A DNA stretch of 64,000 nucleotides, from positions 62,001-126,000 of the forward strand of contig JAGDZD010000015.1 of the NCBI GenBank assembly GCA_049116315.1. The letters are read 5' to 3'. Shown here piece after piece: positions 51,420 to 59,712 of this stretch (positions are counted from its first letter, which is position 1; every line of letters begins with the position of its first letter). Position numbers and translations under genes: made by a program. This DNA comes from Thalassobius sp049116315 (GTDB taxonomy: Bacteria; Pseudomonadota; Alphaproteobacteria; Rhodobacterales; Rhodobacteraceae). The notes under the pieces were generated by a model. The model was not told the DNA's origin. It saw only the letters and a list, made by a program, of their open reading frames with translations, and made no database searches.

Positions 51420-52019
51420 ATGACTAACGATCACACCAAATTGAACCGCCGTGCGTTCATCGCGGGATCCGCATCTTTGTTGGGGGCTCCGGCGATTGCA
51501 CAGAGCGTTGACGGTGTTGATACCGTCGAATTTGAATCCGAAGTGACGTCGTCTGTGCGTCACAACATCTCAAGCTTTCGCACGCTTGATTGGCGGCCCT
51601 ATTTCGACAATTTGAACAATGGCGCCGTGCTGGTGGATATCGATTCACGCGCGCTGCATTATTGGGCACCCGAAGGTGACATGTATAAGCTCTATCCTTC
51701 AAGCGTTCCCTTGACCGAAGAGCTGACACGGCGCGGTCGTACACGTGTGACACGCAAGGTCGAAGGTCCGAGCTGGCGACCAACACCGTCGATGAAAAAG
51801 CGCAATCCTGAATGGCCCGATTTTATCCCGGCTGGCCCGGAGAACCCATTGGGAACGCACGCGCTTTATCTCAGCTGGACCTATTATCGGATCCACGGAA
51901 CGCACGATACGCGTAAAATTGGGCGACGCTCTTCGAATGGTTGCATTGGCTTGTACAACGAACATATCTCAGAATTGTTCGCTTTGGCCAAAGTGGGCAC
52001 CCAAGTGTTGCTAATTTGA
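51420..52019 (+). CDS. L,D-transpeptidase (YkuD/ErfK type) with Tat signal
   Basis: The 199-residue protein starts with a twin-arginine signal, LNRRAFIAGSASLLGAPAIA, so it should be exported in folded form. The YkuD domain shows AVLVDIDSRALHYWAPEGD, RVTRKVEGPSWRPTPSM, LGTHALYLSWTYYRIHG with His159 and RSSNGCIGLYNEHISEL with catalytic Cys175. This is the ErfK/YbiS class that cross-links peptidoglycan or attaches lipoprotein. It belongs to a different subfamily from the lipoprotein at 50.2 kb. A perfect 7-base-arm palindrome (GCCGCAA/TTGCGGC) lies 20 bases after its stop but lacks a T-tail. Confidence 0.93.
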   Translation: MTNDHTKLNRRAFIAGSASLLGAPAIAQSVDGVDTVEFESEVTSSVRHNISSFRTLDWRPYFDNLNNGAVLVDIDSRALHYWAPEGDMYKLYPSSVPLTEELTRRGRTRVTRKVEGPSWRPTPSMKKRNPEWPDFIPAGPENPLGTHALYLSWTYYRIHGTHDTRKIGRRSSNGCIGLYNEHISELFALAKVGTQVLLI

Positions 52020-52114
52020 CGACATTTAGGCAATGAGCCGCAAGTTGCGGCCAAGTTGGGTTTGCAATTGGCAATGATAGCTGGTTAGACAGACTCACGA
52101 GGTAAGTCTTGGGT

Positions 52115-52143
52115 GCTTGGCGCCGTATTTTATTGGGCCAAGC
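52115..52143 (+). promoter_or_regulatory. Hairpin in the 5' leader of the small exported protein
   Basis: GCTTGGCGCC and GGGCCAAGC pair over nine positions with one bulged G around a ten-base AT-rich loop, ending 18 bases before the ATG at 52162. It may stabilise the mRNA of a highly expressed small gene. Nothing more can be said. Confidence 0.3.
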
Positions 52144-52161
52144 GAATTTCTGGAGGATACT

Positions 52162-52344
52162 ATGAAAAAACTCGTTCTCGCTGCTGCTCTGACTGCTGCT
52201 GCTTCTACCGCATTTGCTGGCAACCCTGAGCCTGCTGTAATGGAACCTGAAGTGATTGTTGAAGCAGCTGCTTCTTCTTCTTCTGCCGGCATCATCGTTC
52301 CGCTGGTTATCCTGGCGGTAATTGCTGCTGCAGTTGCAGACTAA
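52162..52344 (+). CDS. Small exported protein with serine run and C-terminal membrane segment
   Basis: The product has only 60 residues. A signal peptide (KKLVLAAALTAAASTAFA) should be cleaved before Gly20. The mature part is a short acidic stretch (NPEPAVMEPEVIVE), an AAASSSS linker and a hydrophobic helix (GIIVPLVILAVIAAAVAD) at the C-terminus. GGAGG lies well placed before the ATG, the leader has a hairpin and a strong terminator follows, so it is a self-contained and probably strongly expressed gene. I do not recognise a characterised family; similar small proteins appear familiar from related marine bacteria, but I cannot confirm that here. The use of common codons (CTG, GCT) is consistent with high expression. 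Confidence 0.78.
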   Translation: MKKLVLAAALTAAASTAFAGNPEPAVMEPEVIVEAAASSSSAGIIVPLVILAVIAAAVAD

Positions 52345-52366
52345 GTCGTTCGCGACATACAATTTG

Positions 52367-52396
52367 AAAAAGGCGGTAGATTTCTACCGCCTTTTT
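52367..52396. terminator. Strong terminator, probably bidirectional, between the small gene and hemH
   Basis: AAAAAGGCGGTAGA and its exact complement TCTACCGCCTTTTT form a stem of up to 14 base pairs, flanked by A-runs on the left and T-runs on the right. It can therefore serve the small gene (plus) and hemH (minus). Confidence 0.93.
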
Positions 52397-52421
52397 CTTT
52401 GTCCTGAGTCAGGATGCGGGC

Positions 52422-53483
52422 TTAGGCCAACCATCCCTTAAGGTTTTCATCAATGATGTCACCAAGGGCCGCGATATGGGCCGGGTCATCATTTAGGCAG
52501 GGGATATAGGTGAACTGTTCGCCACCTGCATGTTCAAAACTCTCGCGGATCTCTTCGTTGATCTCTTCGAGTGTTTCGATGCAATCCGCAGAAAACGCTG
52601 GCGCAATCACGGCGATATGCTTCTTGCCCTCTTCTTTGGCCAGACGCGCGACCTCTTGCACGGTGTAAGGGCGTAGCCACTCTTCGCGACCAAATACGGA
52701 TTGGAAAGTGGTCTTGATCTGGGTGTCATCCCAGCCTAGACGCTCTTTGAGCAGGCGCGTGTTTTTCTGGCATTTGCAGTGGTAAGGATCCCCCTGCATC
52801 AAATAGCGTTTTGGCATGCCGTGATAGGACACAACCAGCATTTCGGGTTTGCTGTCACTTGCGGCGTATTTGCGTTCAATCGATTGGGCCAATGCTTCGA
52901 TATAGGCGGGATGCTCAAAATAATCTTCAATGGTCCGCGCCGCGGGTTGATGGGTTTCTTTCATCAACGCGCGGAAAAACTGATCGTTGGCCGTGGCTGT
53001 CGTGGCTCCGGCGTATTGAGGGTACAACGGGAAGAACAGGATCTTGGTGCACCCAGCTTCGACCATCGCGCGCACTTTGCTTTCGGTTGATGGGTTGCCA
53101 TAGCGCATGCAGAAATCGACCATCACCTGATCGCCATATTTGCTTTGCATCCGTGCTGCCATTGCCTTGGTCTGATCCCGTGTGATTGTCAGCAATGGGC
53201 TTTCATTCAGCTCTTCGTTCCAGATGGTTTTATAGGCGGCGCCAGAGCTAAAAGGGCGTTTTGTCAGGATGATCAGCTGCAACAACGGTTGCCACTTCCA
53301 GGTCGGAAGGTCGATCACACGTTTGTCGGATAAAAATTCACCCAGGTACCGCCGCATAGACCAATAATCAGTGGCATCAGGGGTGCCCAAGTTGGCCAGC
53401 AAAACACCGACTTTTTGTGTCTTTACCTGCGGGTGATCAGCCGGCGCATGCGCGGGTGTCACTGCGTTGGATTTATCAAGCAT
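52422..53483 (-). CDS. hemH: Ferrochelatase
   Basis: This 353-residue enzyme inserts ferrous iron into protoporphyrin IX, the last step of heme synthesis. KVGVLLANLGTPDATDYWSM, RRYLGEFLSDKRVIDLP, ILFFPLYPQYAGATTATAND, VVSYHGMPKRYLMQGDPYHC and VIAPAFSADCIETLEEINEE are all conserved, including the catalytic His in SYHG and the Glu of the ETLEE region. ATG 53483 has AAGGA seven bases upstream; ATG 53501 is an in-frame alternative without such a site. The gene stands alone between two strand changes; a bidirectional terminator is behind it. Confidence 0.97.
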   Translation of the reverse strand: MLDKSNAVTPAHAPADHPQVKTQKVGVLLANLGTPDATDYWSMRRYLGEFLSDKRVIDLPTWKWQPLLQLIILTKRPFSSGAAYKTIWNEELNESPLLTITRDQTKAMAARMQSKYGDQVMVDFCMRYGNPSTESKVRAMVEAGCTKILFFPLYPQYAGATTATANDQFFRALMKETHQPAARTIEDYFEHPAYIEALAQSIERKYAASDSKPEMLVVSYHGMPKRYLMQGDPYHCKCQKNTRLLKERLGWDDTQIKTTFQSVFGREEWLRPYTVQEVARLAKEEGKKHIAVIAPAFSADCIETLEEINEEIRESFEHAGGEQFTYIPCLNDDPAHIAALGDIIDENLKGWLA

Positions 53484-53558
53484 CCGGAATCCTTTGTTCA
53501 TCGGTCACAGCCGTTCAGAATGACATAACGGTTCCGGCCCACAGGTCAATGCGACGTC

Positions 53559-54380
53559 TCAGTCGCGCAGTGGGCTTTCTTTGGTTCCCAAGGCTTCGGC
53601 CAGCCGGGCTTTGGCACTGCCCGGACGCAGTGGTTGGGGCTGACTGTCGTCAGGACACCATCCGGTTAGAAAGACCAACTCAAACGTCGCTGGGATCCGG
53701 CCATCGCCGTCGCCGTGAACCTCGCGATAGATGTCCGCGGCACGTCGTAGGACCGACGGGCGTGTCAGACTGCGCAATCGCGCGTCCATCGCGTTGACTT
53801 CACCCATGGCCCGCAGGTCTTTCATCAAATGAAAGGCGCTGGTGTAGCTCGCTGTCAGTTCCAGATTGTCAGCCACAGGCAGGGTCAGCCCAGCGCGCTG
53901 TAACAAGCCACCCAGATCCCGGATCTCAGCCATGGGCACAACGCGGGGTGACAGGCCCCCGGCGATCTCAATTTCCGCTTCTGCCAAAGCCGCCCGCAGC
54001 TGTGCAAGCGTCTGACCGCCAAACATGGTCGCAAGGAACAGCCCGTCAGGTTGCAGCGCCCGGCGACATTGTATGATTTGCCCCACCGGATCATTGGCCC
54101 AATGCAAAGACATGGCGTGGATCACCAGATCAAACTGTCCCTGAGGCAGATCCAATGTCTCTTCATCGGCCACCAACGTTGCTTGTGGCCAAATCTGAGC
54201 CCAAAAATCGGGAAAACCAGTGACGACGGCCACATTGGTAAAGGTCTTGTTAACCATCAACAGGCGATCTTGGAGTTCCTCAGCAGCGGTTTCATGCAGA
54301 AACAATGCGGGGTCTCGCAAGGCGCGGTCACGGTTGCGCAGCAGCGCGGATCGGTCTGTCAATCTAGGAGCCTGTGTCAT
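53559..54380 (-). CDS. SAM-dependent methyltransferase, BioC/NDUFAF5-like
   Basis: The 273-residue protein begins with APRLTDRSALLRNRDRALRD and FLHETAAEELQDRL, the start seen in BioC-type methyltransferases and in the mitochondrial complex I factor NDUFAF5. The core includes FDLVIHAMSLHWANDPVGQI and RALQPDGLFLATMFGGQTLA. No classical G-x-G-x-G motif I is visible, because the corresponding region reads VAVVTGFPDFWAQ, which also fits NDUFAF5 relatives. That family is linked to a complex I assembly step (arginine hydroxylation) in mitochondria, so the reaction here is open. It is divergent from comF with 18 bases between starts. Confidence 0.82.
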   Translation of the reverse strand: MTQAPRLTDRSALLRNRDRALRDPALFLHETAAEELQDRLLMVNKTFTNVAVVTGFPDFWAQIWPQATLVADEETLDLPQGQFDLVIHAMSLHWANDPVGQIIQCRRALQPDGLFLATMFGGQTLAQLRAALAEAEIEIAGGLSPRVVPMAEIRDLGGLLQRAGLTLPVADNLELTASYTSAFHLMKDLRAMGEVNAMDARLRSLTRPSVLRRAADIYREVHGDGDGRIPATFELVFLTGWCPDDSQPQPLRPGSAKARLAEALGTKESPLRD

Positions 54381-54398
54381 GGCAGGGTTGATACTGTG

Positions 54399-55136
54399 AT
54401 GTTGCACAAGTTTCAAACGGCTCTGCGCGTGATCTACCCGCCATGCTGTCTTAGTTGTGGCGCATTGGTCGACAGCGAATTTGGCCTGTGCGGCAATTGC
54501 TGGCGCGACACCCCCTTTTTGGGTGGTCTTTGTTGCGATCTTTGCGGCACGCCCCTGCCGGGCGAACGACAGGCAGGCGGGCAAAGCGAAGAGCGATGTG
54601 ACACCTGCCTGATCACGCACCGTCCTTGGACCAAAGGGCGCGCAGCGCTGCTATATCATGGGAACGCGCGCAAAATGGTATTGGCGCTGAAACATGGGGA
54701 TCGTCATGAAATTGCTCGGCCAGCCGCGCAATGGATGTGGCGCAGCTGTCGCGACATTGTGTCAGAGGACACAGTGATTGTGCCGGTCCCGCTGCATTGG
54801 CGCCGCATGATGCGACGACGATTCAATCAATCGGCCTTGCTGGCCGAATCAATCGCCAAGATTTCGGGGTTGGAATATTGCCCCGACGCGTTGCAGCGAC
54901 ATCGGCGCACTGCTTCCACCAAGAATCAAGGCGCTGCCCAGCGCTATGCGTTGATGCAGGATTCCATTCGGCTGCATCCTCGCCGTGGAGATATCTTGAA
55001 TGGGCGCCCCGTGCTTTTGGTGGATGATGTCATGACAAGCGGGGCCACACTTTCGGCCTGCGCATTGGCGTGTCAGGCTGGACACGCCCACTCACAATCT
55101 GTTGTGGTACTGGCGCGTGTGGCCATGCGCCCCTAA
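54399..55136 (+). CDS. ComF family protein (phosphoribosyltransferase fold)
   Basis: The 245-residue product belongs to the ComF/GntX family. The N-terminal zinc-finger region has CCLSCGALVDSEFGLCGNCW and two further pairs (CCDLC, CDTC). The C-terminal half is a phosphoribosyltransferase-like domain with VIVPVPLHWRRMMRRRFNQS and the PRPP loop PVLLVDDVMTSGATLSACAL. In competent bacteria ComFC takes part in DNA uptake; in others the role is unclear. The ATG at 54399 is 18 bases from the divergent methyltransferase start, so the two share a promoter region. The grxC gene follows after 38 bases. Confidence 0.92.
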   Translation: MLHKFQTALRVIYPPCCLSCGALVDSEFGLCGNCWRDTPFLGGLCCDLCGTPLPGERQAGGQSEERCDTCLITHRPWTKGRAALLYHGNARKMVLALKHGDRHEIARPAAQWMWRSCRDIVSEDTVIVPVPLHWRRMMRRRFNQSALLAESIAKISGLEYCPDALQRHRRTASTKNQGAAQRYALMQDSIRLHPRRGDILNGRPVLLVDDVMTSGATLSACALACQAGHAHSQSVVVLARVAMRP

Positions 55137-55174
55137 ATATGGCACCAAGCAATTTGAAACGCCAAGGACACACC

Positions 55175-55432
55175 ATGTCGAACATCGAGATCTATTCCTC
55201 ACCGCTCTGCGGTTTCTGCCACGCTGCAAAGCGCCTGCTCACTCAAAAAGGGGTCGAGTTCACTGAAATCAATGTCCTCACCAACCCCAAGCGCAAACCA
55301 GAGATGATTCAGCGCGCAAATGGAGGGCGTACGGTGCCGCAGATCTTTATCAATCAGAAACACGTTGGTGGCTGTGACGATCTGTATGAGCTTGAACGTC
55401 AGGGCAAACTCGACCCTCTGCTCAAAGCATAA
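55175..55432 (+). CDS. grxC: Glutaredoxin 3
   Basis: This 85-residue glutaredoxin has the active site SSPLCGFCHAAKRLL, a C-x-x-C motif with Gly-Phe in the middle in place of the common Pro-Tyr, and the GSH-binding segments RTVPQIFINQKHVGGCDDLY. It reduces disulfides with glutathione in the cytoplasm. The length is right for GrxC. It is followed after two bases by a nitrilase-family gene and then a MarR gene, so comF, grxC, the hydrolase and marR probably form one operon, an arrangement common in this group. Confidence 0.96.
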   Translation: MSNIEIYSSPLCGFCHAAKRLLTQKGVEFTEINVLTNPKRKPEMIQRANGGRTVPQIFINQKHVGGCDDLYELERQGKLDPLLKA

Positions 55433-55434
55433 TT

Positions 55435-56268
55435 GTGACACGCGCTGCCATGCTTCAACTGAATGCGTCGGATGATCCTGTTGCCAATCTTGTGACAACA
55501 CGAGACTTCCTGCGTCAAGCGGCGCTGGGCGGCGCCAAATTTGTACTGACCCCCGAAGTCACCAATTGCATCTCTTCCAGTCGCAGTCACCAAAATCGCG
55601 TGCTGCAATCTCAATCTCAAGATCAGACTTTGGCGGCCCTGCGCCAAGATGCGCAGACCTATGGGATTTGGCTGTTGATTGGGTCGTTGGCGCTCAAGAC
55701 GGAGGACGCTGAGGGGCGCTTTGCCAATCGGTCCTTCCTGATTACACCCGCGGGCGAAATTGCCGCGTGGTATGATAAAATCCACATGTTTGATGTGACG
55801 GTGTCAGACACCGAAACCTATCGCGAATCGGCTGGATATCGTCCGGGAACCCGCGCGGTCTGCGCGGACACCCCGTTTGGCGGCTTGGGCATGACCATCT
55901 GCTATGATCTCAGATTTCCCTATCTGCACCGAAAATTGGCACAGGCTGGCGCCACTATTCTAACGGTTCCCTCAGCCTTTTCACCGGTGACCGGGGCGGC
56001 GCATTGGGCGCCCTTGCTTCAGGCTCGGGCCATTGAAACAGGGTGTTATGTGTTGGCCCCCGCCCAAACTGGCACGCATAACGCGAACTCAGATCGGCCT
56101 CGTAAAACCTATGGCCATTCCTTGGCGGTGTCCCCTTGGGGAGAAATCATTGCAGATGCCGGAACAGACGCTTGCGTGACCTTCATCACTCTTGATAGCA
56201 ACGCGCCAGAGGCCGCACGACGCAAGATTCCTGCCCTGCGCCATGATCAATTGTTCGATGGACCATGA
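55435..56268 (+). CDS. Carbon-nitrogen hydrolase (nitrilase superfamily, Nit-like omega-amidase group)
   Basis: The 277-residue protein contains the catalytic triad of the nitrilase superfamily: Glu41 in FVLTPEVTNC, Lys115 in WYDKIHMFDV and Cys156 in GMTICYDLRFPYL. These surroundings match the Nit1/Nit2 group, which repairs deaminated glutathione or hydrolyses omega-amides of 2-oxoacids. Lying directly behind grxC supports a glutathione-linked role, but this is inference. The start is GTG 55435, two bases after the grxC stop. The following MarR gene overlaps its stop by four bases. Confidence 0.9.
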   Translation: MTRAAMLQLNASDDPVANLVTTRDFLRQAALGGAKFVLTPEVTNCISSSRSHQNRVLQSQSQDQTLAALRQDAQTYGIWLLIGSLALKTEDAEGRFANRSFLITPAGEIAAWYDKIHMFDVTVSDTETYRESAGYRPGTRAVCADTPFGGLGMTICYDLRFPYLHRKLAQAGATILTVPSAFSPVTGAAHWAPLLQARAIETGCYVLAPAQTGTHNANSDRPRKTYGHSLAVSPWGEIIADAGTDACVTFITLDSNAPEAARRKIPALRHDQLFDGP

Positions 56269-56705
56269 TGACCGATAGCTATCCCCTTGCCATTACCCTG
56301 TTCAGCGAATTGCTGACAGCCGATCAGCTGGTGCGCAACCGGCTGACCAAAGTGCTGCCCAAAGGCATGGAGATCTCTCATTTTTCAGTGCTGAACCATC
56401 TGGCGCGTTTGGCGGACGAACGTTCCCCAGCCCAGCTCGCCAAAAGCTTCCACGTCACCCGTGGCGCGATGACCAACACGCTCAGCAAGTTGGAATGGGC
56501 GGGTTACATCCACATTCGCCCCGATTGGGATGACGCACGCCGCAAGATGGTTGCAATCAGCCCCTCCGGCATTCAGGCCCGCGACGCTGCACTGGCGGCC
56601 ATCTCGCCGATGATTTCGGATTTGGTCACAGACCTTGGTGGCGAAAAAGTCCGCGCAGTTTTGCCGATCCTGCGCGATCTGCGCCAGAAACTCGAAGAAG
56701 ACTAA
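56265..56705 (+). CDS. MarR family transcriptional regulator
   Basis: The 146-residue protein has a winged helix typical of MarR: ISHFSVLNHLARLADERSPA, QLAKSFHVTRGAMTNTLSKL as recognition helix region, and GYIHIRPDWDDARRKMVAIS as the wing with the D-x-R-x-x motif. N- and C-terminal helices provide the dimer interface. The ligand and targets are unknown; the operon of grxC and the nitrilase-family gene may be its target. Two ATGs (56265 and 56268) overlap the previous stop, either may start the protein. Confidence 0.9.
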   Translation: MMTDSYPLAITLFSELLTADQLVRNRLTKVLPKGMEISHFSVLNHLARLADERSPAQLAKSFHVTRGAMTNTLSKLEWAGYIHIRPDWDDARRKMVAISPSGIQARDAALAAISPMISDLVTDLGGEKVRAVLPILRDLRQKLEED

Positions 56706-56708
56706 CGC

Positions 56709-57011
56709 CTACTTCAACGCGTCTGCCATATTGGACCCTTTGAATTCTGTGATCGTGCAGCGCATGACCTTGGCCGCCGTAAAGGGATCTTGCGCCACAA
56801 TCGCTTCAATGGTGGCGCGATCCGGTGCCGCAGCAATCACAACACCGCCCGTGCGCGGTTCTTTGGGGCCAGACATCAAAAACACACCCGCGTCATACTG
56901 CGCGCGCACAAAACTCAAATGTGGCTCGATATGGGGCTGCACTTGGTCCAGTGGCACAACATAGTCGATATCGATCACAAATAAGTTGTGACCCTCTTTG
57001 ATCAATCCCAT
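56709..57011 (-). CDS. YCII-related (YciI-like) protein
   Basis: The 100-residue protein belongs to the YCII ferredoxin-like fold: FVIDIDYVVPLDQVQPHIEP with the conserved His, HLSFVRAQYDAGVFLMSGPK, and GGVVIAAAPDRATIEAIVAQ, then the D-P-F motif. The family includes dehydrochlorinase-like and unknown enzymes; no reaction can be assigned. It lies three bases from the convergent MarR gene. It is on the same strand as ubiG, which lies upstream of it by 59 bases. Confidence 0.85.
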   Translation of the reverse strand: MGLIKEGHNLFVIDIDYVVPLDQVQPHIEPHLSFVRAQYDAGVFLMSGPKEPRTGGVVIAAAPDRATIEAIVAQDPFTAAKVMRCTITEFKGSNMADALK

Positions 57012-57070
57012 CGCTGTTTCTCATTTCATCTTGCTAAAAATACTCACGGCGCGCCGCTTGGCACGATCGC

Positions 57071-57820
57071 TTACGTCAACGGCTTGAGGCTCGCCGTCAC
57101 ATAGTTCACACTCAGGTCACGCTCAGAAATCGACCACTTCCAACTGATGGGCTTGAAGACAAAGCCCTTGCGATCCACCGGATCCAGCTGCGCCTCGCGG
57201 ATCAGGGCATAAAGCTCCTGTGGGGTGATGAATTTGTTCCATTCATGGGTGCCTTTGGGCAACCAACGCATGATGAATTCCGCGCCCACAATGGCCATGG
57301 CAAAGCTCTTGGGATTGCGATTGATGGTGGAACACAGCATCAGCCCGCCGGGCTTTAACAGGTCCTTGCAGGCGGTCAGATAGGCCAGCGGATCCGCCAC
57401 ATGCTCAACCACCTCCATGTTCAAAACGACATCAAATTGCTCGCCATTGGCGGCCATTTCTTCGGCGGTGATGTTGCGATAATCGATGTCTAACCCGGAT
57501 TGTTCGGCGTGGACCTGTGCCACGGGAATATTGCCGGCGGCTGCATCGGCGCCCACCACTGTGGCCCCCAGGCGCGCCATGGGTTCAGACAGCAGTCCGC
57601 CACCACAGCCAATGTCCAACAGTCGCAGCCCTTCAAACGGGCGCTCATCCGCGAGGTCACGATCAAATTCCCCTGCGATCTGTTGGGTGATATAGTCCAG
57701 CCGACATGGGTTCATCAGGTGCAGAGGCTTGAATTTCCCATTAGGATCCCACCATTCTGCGGCCATGGCCTCGAATTTTGCGACTTCCGAAGGGTCTACG
57801 GTGGTCTGAGCGGTTTGCAT
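57071..57820 (-). CDS. ubiG: Ubiquinone biosynthesis O-methyltransferase UbiG
   Basis: This 249-residue enzyme carries out both O-methylations of ubiquinone synthesis. The N-terminus TTVDPSEVAKFEAMAAEWWD is the family start, followed by KFKPLHLMNPCRLDYI, SAM motif I LRLLDIGCGGGLLSEPMARL, and VVLNMEVVEHVADPLAYLTA. The C-terminal segment GTHEWNKFITPQEL is also conserved. ATG 57820 has GGAGAG upstream; ATGs at 57832 and 57871 are in frame but less suitable, and the last overlaps pip. The gene is divergent from pip, sharing a gap of 49 bases. Confidence 0.96.
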   Translation of the reverse strand: MQTAQTTVDPSEVAKFEAMAAEWWDPNGKFKPLHLMNPCRLDYITQQIAGEFDRDLADERPFEGLRLLDIGCGGGLLSEPMARLGATVVGADAAAGNIPVAQVHAEQSGLDIDYRNITAEEMAANGEQFDVVLNMEVVEHVADPLAYLTACKDLLKPGGLMLCSTINRNPKSFAMAIVGAEFIMRWLPKGTHEWNKFITPQELYALIREAQLDPVDRKGFVFKPISWKWSISERDLSVNYVTASLKPLT

Positions 57821-57869
57821 TCTGCTCTCCATATGCTCTTTAGTATCAGTAAGACTATATAGGACAGTC

Positions 57870-58853
57870 ATGGACAAATTCTCGGGCCAAAAAAGCGCAG
57901 TCTTCTATTTGCACCCGCCGATCGATCCGTTTGATCAGCGTATGCTAGAGGTGGGCGACGGCCACAAGATATATATGGAGCAAACCGGCAATCCAGAGGG
58001 CATTCCGGTGGTGATCTTGCATGGCGGTCCGGGCGGCGGCTGTAGCCCGGCAATGCGCCGGTATTTCGATCCGCGGGTTTATCGCATTGTTTTGTTTGAT
58101 CAACGCGGCTGCGGACGTTCCACCCCTCATGCCAGCATTGATCACAACACAACGTGGGATTTGGTTGCTGACATCGAACATATTCGCGACGTTTTGGATA
58201 TCGATACGTGGTTTGTGTTTGGCGGCAGCTGGGGGGCGACCCTGGCGTTGATCTATGCGCAAACCCATCCAGAAACCGTTCGTGGTTTGATTTTGCGCGG
58301 TGTATTTCTGGCCACGCAGACGGAACTGGATTGGTTCTATGGGGGTGGGGCCGGCAAATTCTGGCCCGAAACCTGGGCGCGGTTTGCCGATTTAATTCCG
58401 GCCGAAGAGCAGCATGATTTTATCGCGGCGTATCACAAGCGGCTGTTTTCGGGCCATATGCCAACCGAGATCAAATATGCCAAAGCATGGGCCGAATGGG
58501 AAAACGCGCTGGCCTCTATCCATTCTTCTGGGCACGGTGGCGACCCGCCAGGGGAATATGCGCGGGCATTTGCACGGCTGGAAAACCATTACTTTATGAA
58601 CAAAGCCTTCTTGGAAGTGGATGGGCAGATCCTGCGGGATATGCCCAAGATTGCCCATATTCCCGGTGTCATTGTTCAAGGTCGCTACGACATGATTTGC
58701 CCCCCTGAGTCGGCCTGGAGTTTGGCCAAGCGGTGGCCCAATGCCGATCTCAAGATGATTCGAAACGCCGGCCACGCGCTAAGTGAACCGGGCATCAGCG
58801 CCGAGTTGGTGCGGGTGATGGATCAAATTGCCGAAGAAGGGGGACTTGCTTAA
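57870..58853 (+). CDS. pip: Proline iminopeptidase
   Basis: This 327-residue alpha/beta hydrolase of peptidase family S33 releases N-terminal proline from peptides. The oxyanion loop HGGPGGGCSP is at residues 51-60, the nucleophile elbow FGGSWGATLAL has Ser120, and Asp274 in GRYDMICPP and His302 in RNAGHALSEP complete the triad. VLFDQRGCGRSTPHASIDHN is a further signature. The ends match the family. The sequence appears intact and cytoplasmic. It is divergent from ubiG and converges on a membrane protein gene with 33 bases between. Confidence 0.95.
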   Translation: MDKFSGQKSAVFYLHPPIDPFDQRMLEVGDGHKIYMEQTGNPEGIPVVILHGGPGGGCSPAMRRYFDPRVYRIVLFDQRGCGRSTPHASIDHNTTWDLVADIEHIRDVLDIDTWFVFGGSWGATLALIYAQTHPETVRGLILRGVFLATQTELDWFYGGGAGKFWPETWARFADLIPAEEQHDFIAAYHKRLFSGHMPTEIKYAKAWAEWENALASIHSSGHGGDPPGEYARAFARLENHYFMNKAFLEVDGQILRDMPKIAHIPGVIVQGRYDMICPPESAWSLAKRWPNADLKMIRNAGHALSEPGISAELVRVMDQIAEEGGLA

Positions 58854-58886
58854 TCGCGCCCCACTTTTTCGGACATGCGGATCTGG

Positions 58887-59597
58887 TCAGGCTTTCTGGT
58901 TTGGGGGCTTGTGGCGCAACAGCGGCAAGATCCGCGAAAACTCGGCCTTGCCTTTGGTCAACCACGAGATCCCAAAGGCCCAGATCCCCAACGCCTCGAC
59001 CCAGAGCACGAGTCTGTTTTCAACGACAAAGGCGCTTTGGGCCGGAGTCCCATAGACTTTGTAGTAAGAGGCCACAGTCGCCAAGGTGCCACCCAGCAGG
59101 ATGAACCATCCACACGCCCGATAGATTCTGCGGCGATGGGGCAGGGCGGTTTTTGCAAATTTCACCAAGCAGAAATAGGCCAGTGATCCCAGAAATATGA
59201 TCGCCGAAATATAGTGACCCACGGCGGCAATCTTTAGCCCAAGAATCATCTGCGACATCGATTCCGGGTGCCCGGTGCCGCCCTCGTTCGGGAAAATGGC
59301 CACACCAAACGCCGATAGGCCTGCGATGGTGGCGACGATATCATCCGACAGTTTTTCGCCGTCCTTCAGCGGGTGGCCCTTATATGAGATCAGGAAAACC
59401 CCAATCGCAAAGAGAGAGCCGACAAAGATGTCGCGCATGGTAGAATGATAGTAATCACTGACCGAAGGCAGCACGTCTGATTCAGACAAGTAACCGCCCA
59501 AGATCAAAAGGAAGGGAAAGAGAAGCCCTAAGTAGCCCAATGCGCGGCGAACACGGACATAAGACAAAACCAACTCGTCGCGGGTTACTTCCGACAT
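58887..59597 (-). CDS. Hypothetical multi-pass membrane protein
   Basis: The 236-residue product has about six or seven hydrophobic segments, including LGYLGLLFPFLLILGGYL, IFVGSLFAIGVFLISY, ISAIIFLGSLAYFCLV and VLWVEALGIWAFGISWL. A conserved-looking motif SDYYHSTMRDIFVGSLF and FPNEGG lie between the helices and recall DUF998-like or intradiol-ring-like membrane families only loosely. I do not recognise it. The start at ATG 59597 has GGAGAAG nine bases ahead; an in-frame extension to 59624 is possible. It is divergent from the rimP operon. Confidence 0.78.
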   Translation of the reverse strand: MSEVTRDELVLSYVRVRRALGYLGLLFPFLLILGGYLSESDVLPSVSDYYHSTMRDIFVGSLFAIGVFLISYKGHPLKDGEKLSDDIVATIAGLSAFGVAIFPNEGGTGHPESMSQMILGLKIAAVGHYISAIIFLGSLAYFCLVKFAKTALPHRRRIYRACGWFILLGGTLATVASYYKVYGTPAQSAFVVENRLVLWVEALGIWAFGISWLTKGKAEFSRILPLLRHKPPNQKA

Positions 59598-59677
59598 AAC
59601 TTCTCCATAAGGTTGAGCGCTCAAATTGGGGCCACCCTAATAAACTAGGTGAATCTGGCAAGTCGGGATAGCGGGGC

Positions 59678-59706
59678 TTGATATGTGAAACAGTTAGGCG
59701 TATATG
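59678..59706 (+). promoter_or_regulatory. Candidate promoter for the rimP-nusA-infB operon
   Basis: TTGATA at 59678-59683, a spacer of 17 bases and TATATG at 59701-59706 give a good sigma-70-type match. Transcription would start near 59713 and give a leader of about 80 bases. Confidence 0.5.
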
Positions 59707-59712
59707 CCCCCT

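Noticed and set aside
52036..52052. Palindrome GCCGCAAGTTGCGGC after the Tat L,D-transpeptidase gene as terminator
   Set aside because: The arms are perfect but only one base separates them, and no T-run follows, so a proper terminator is doubtful.
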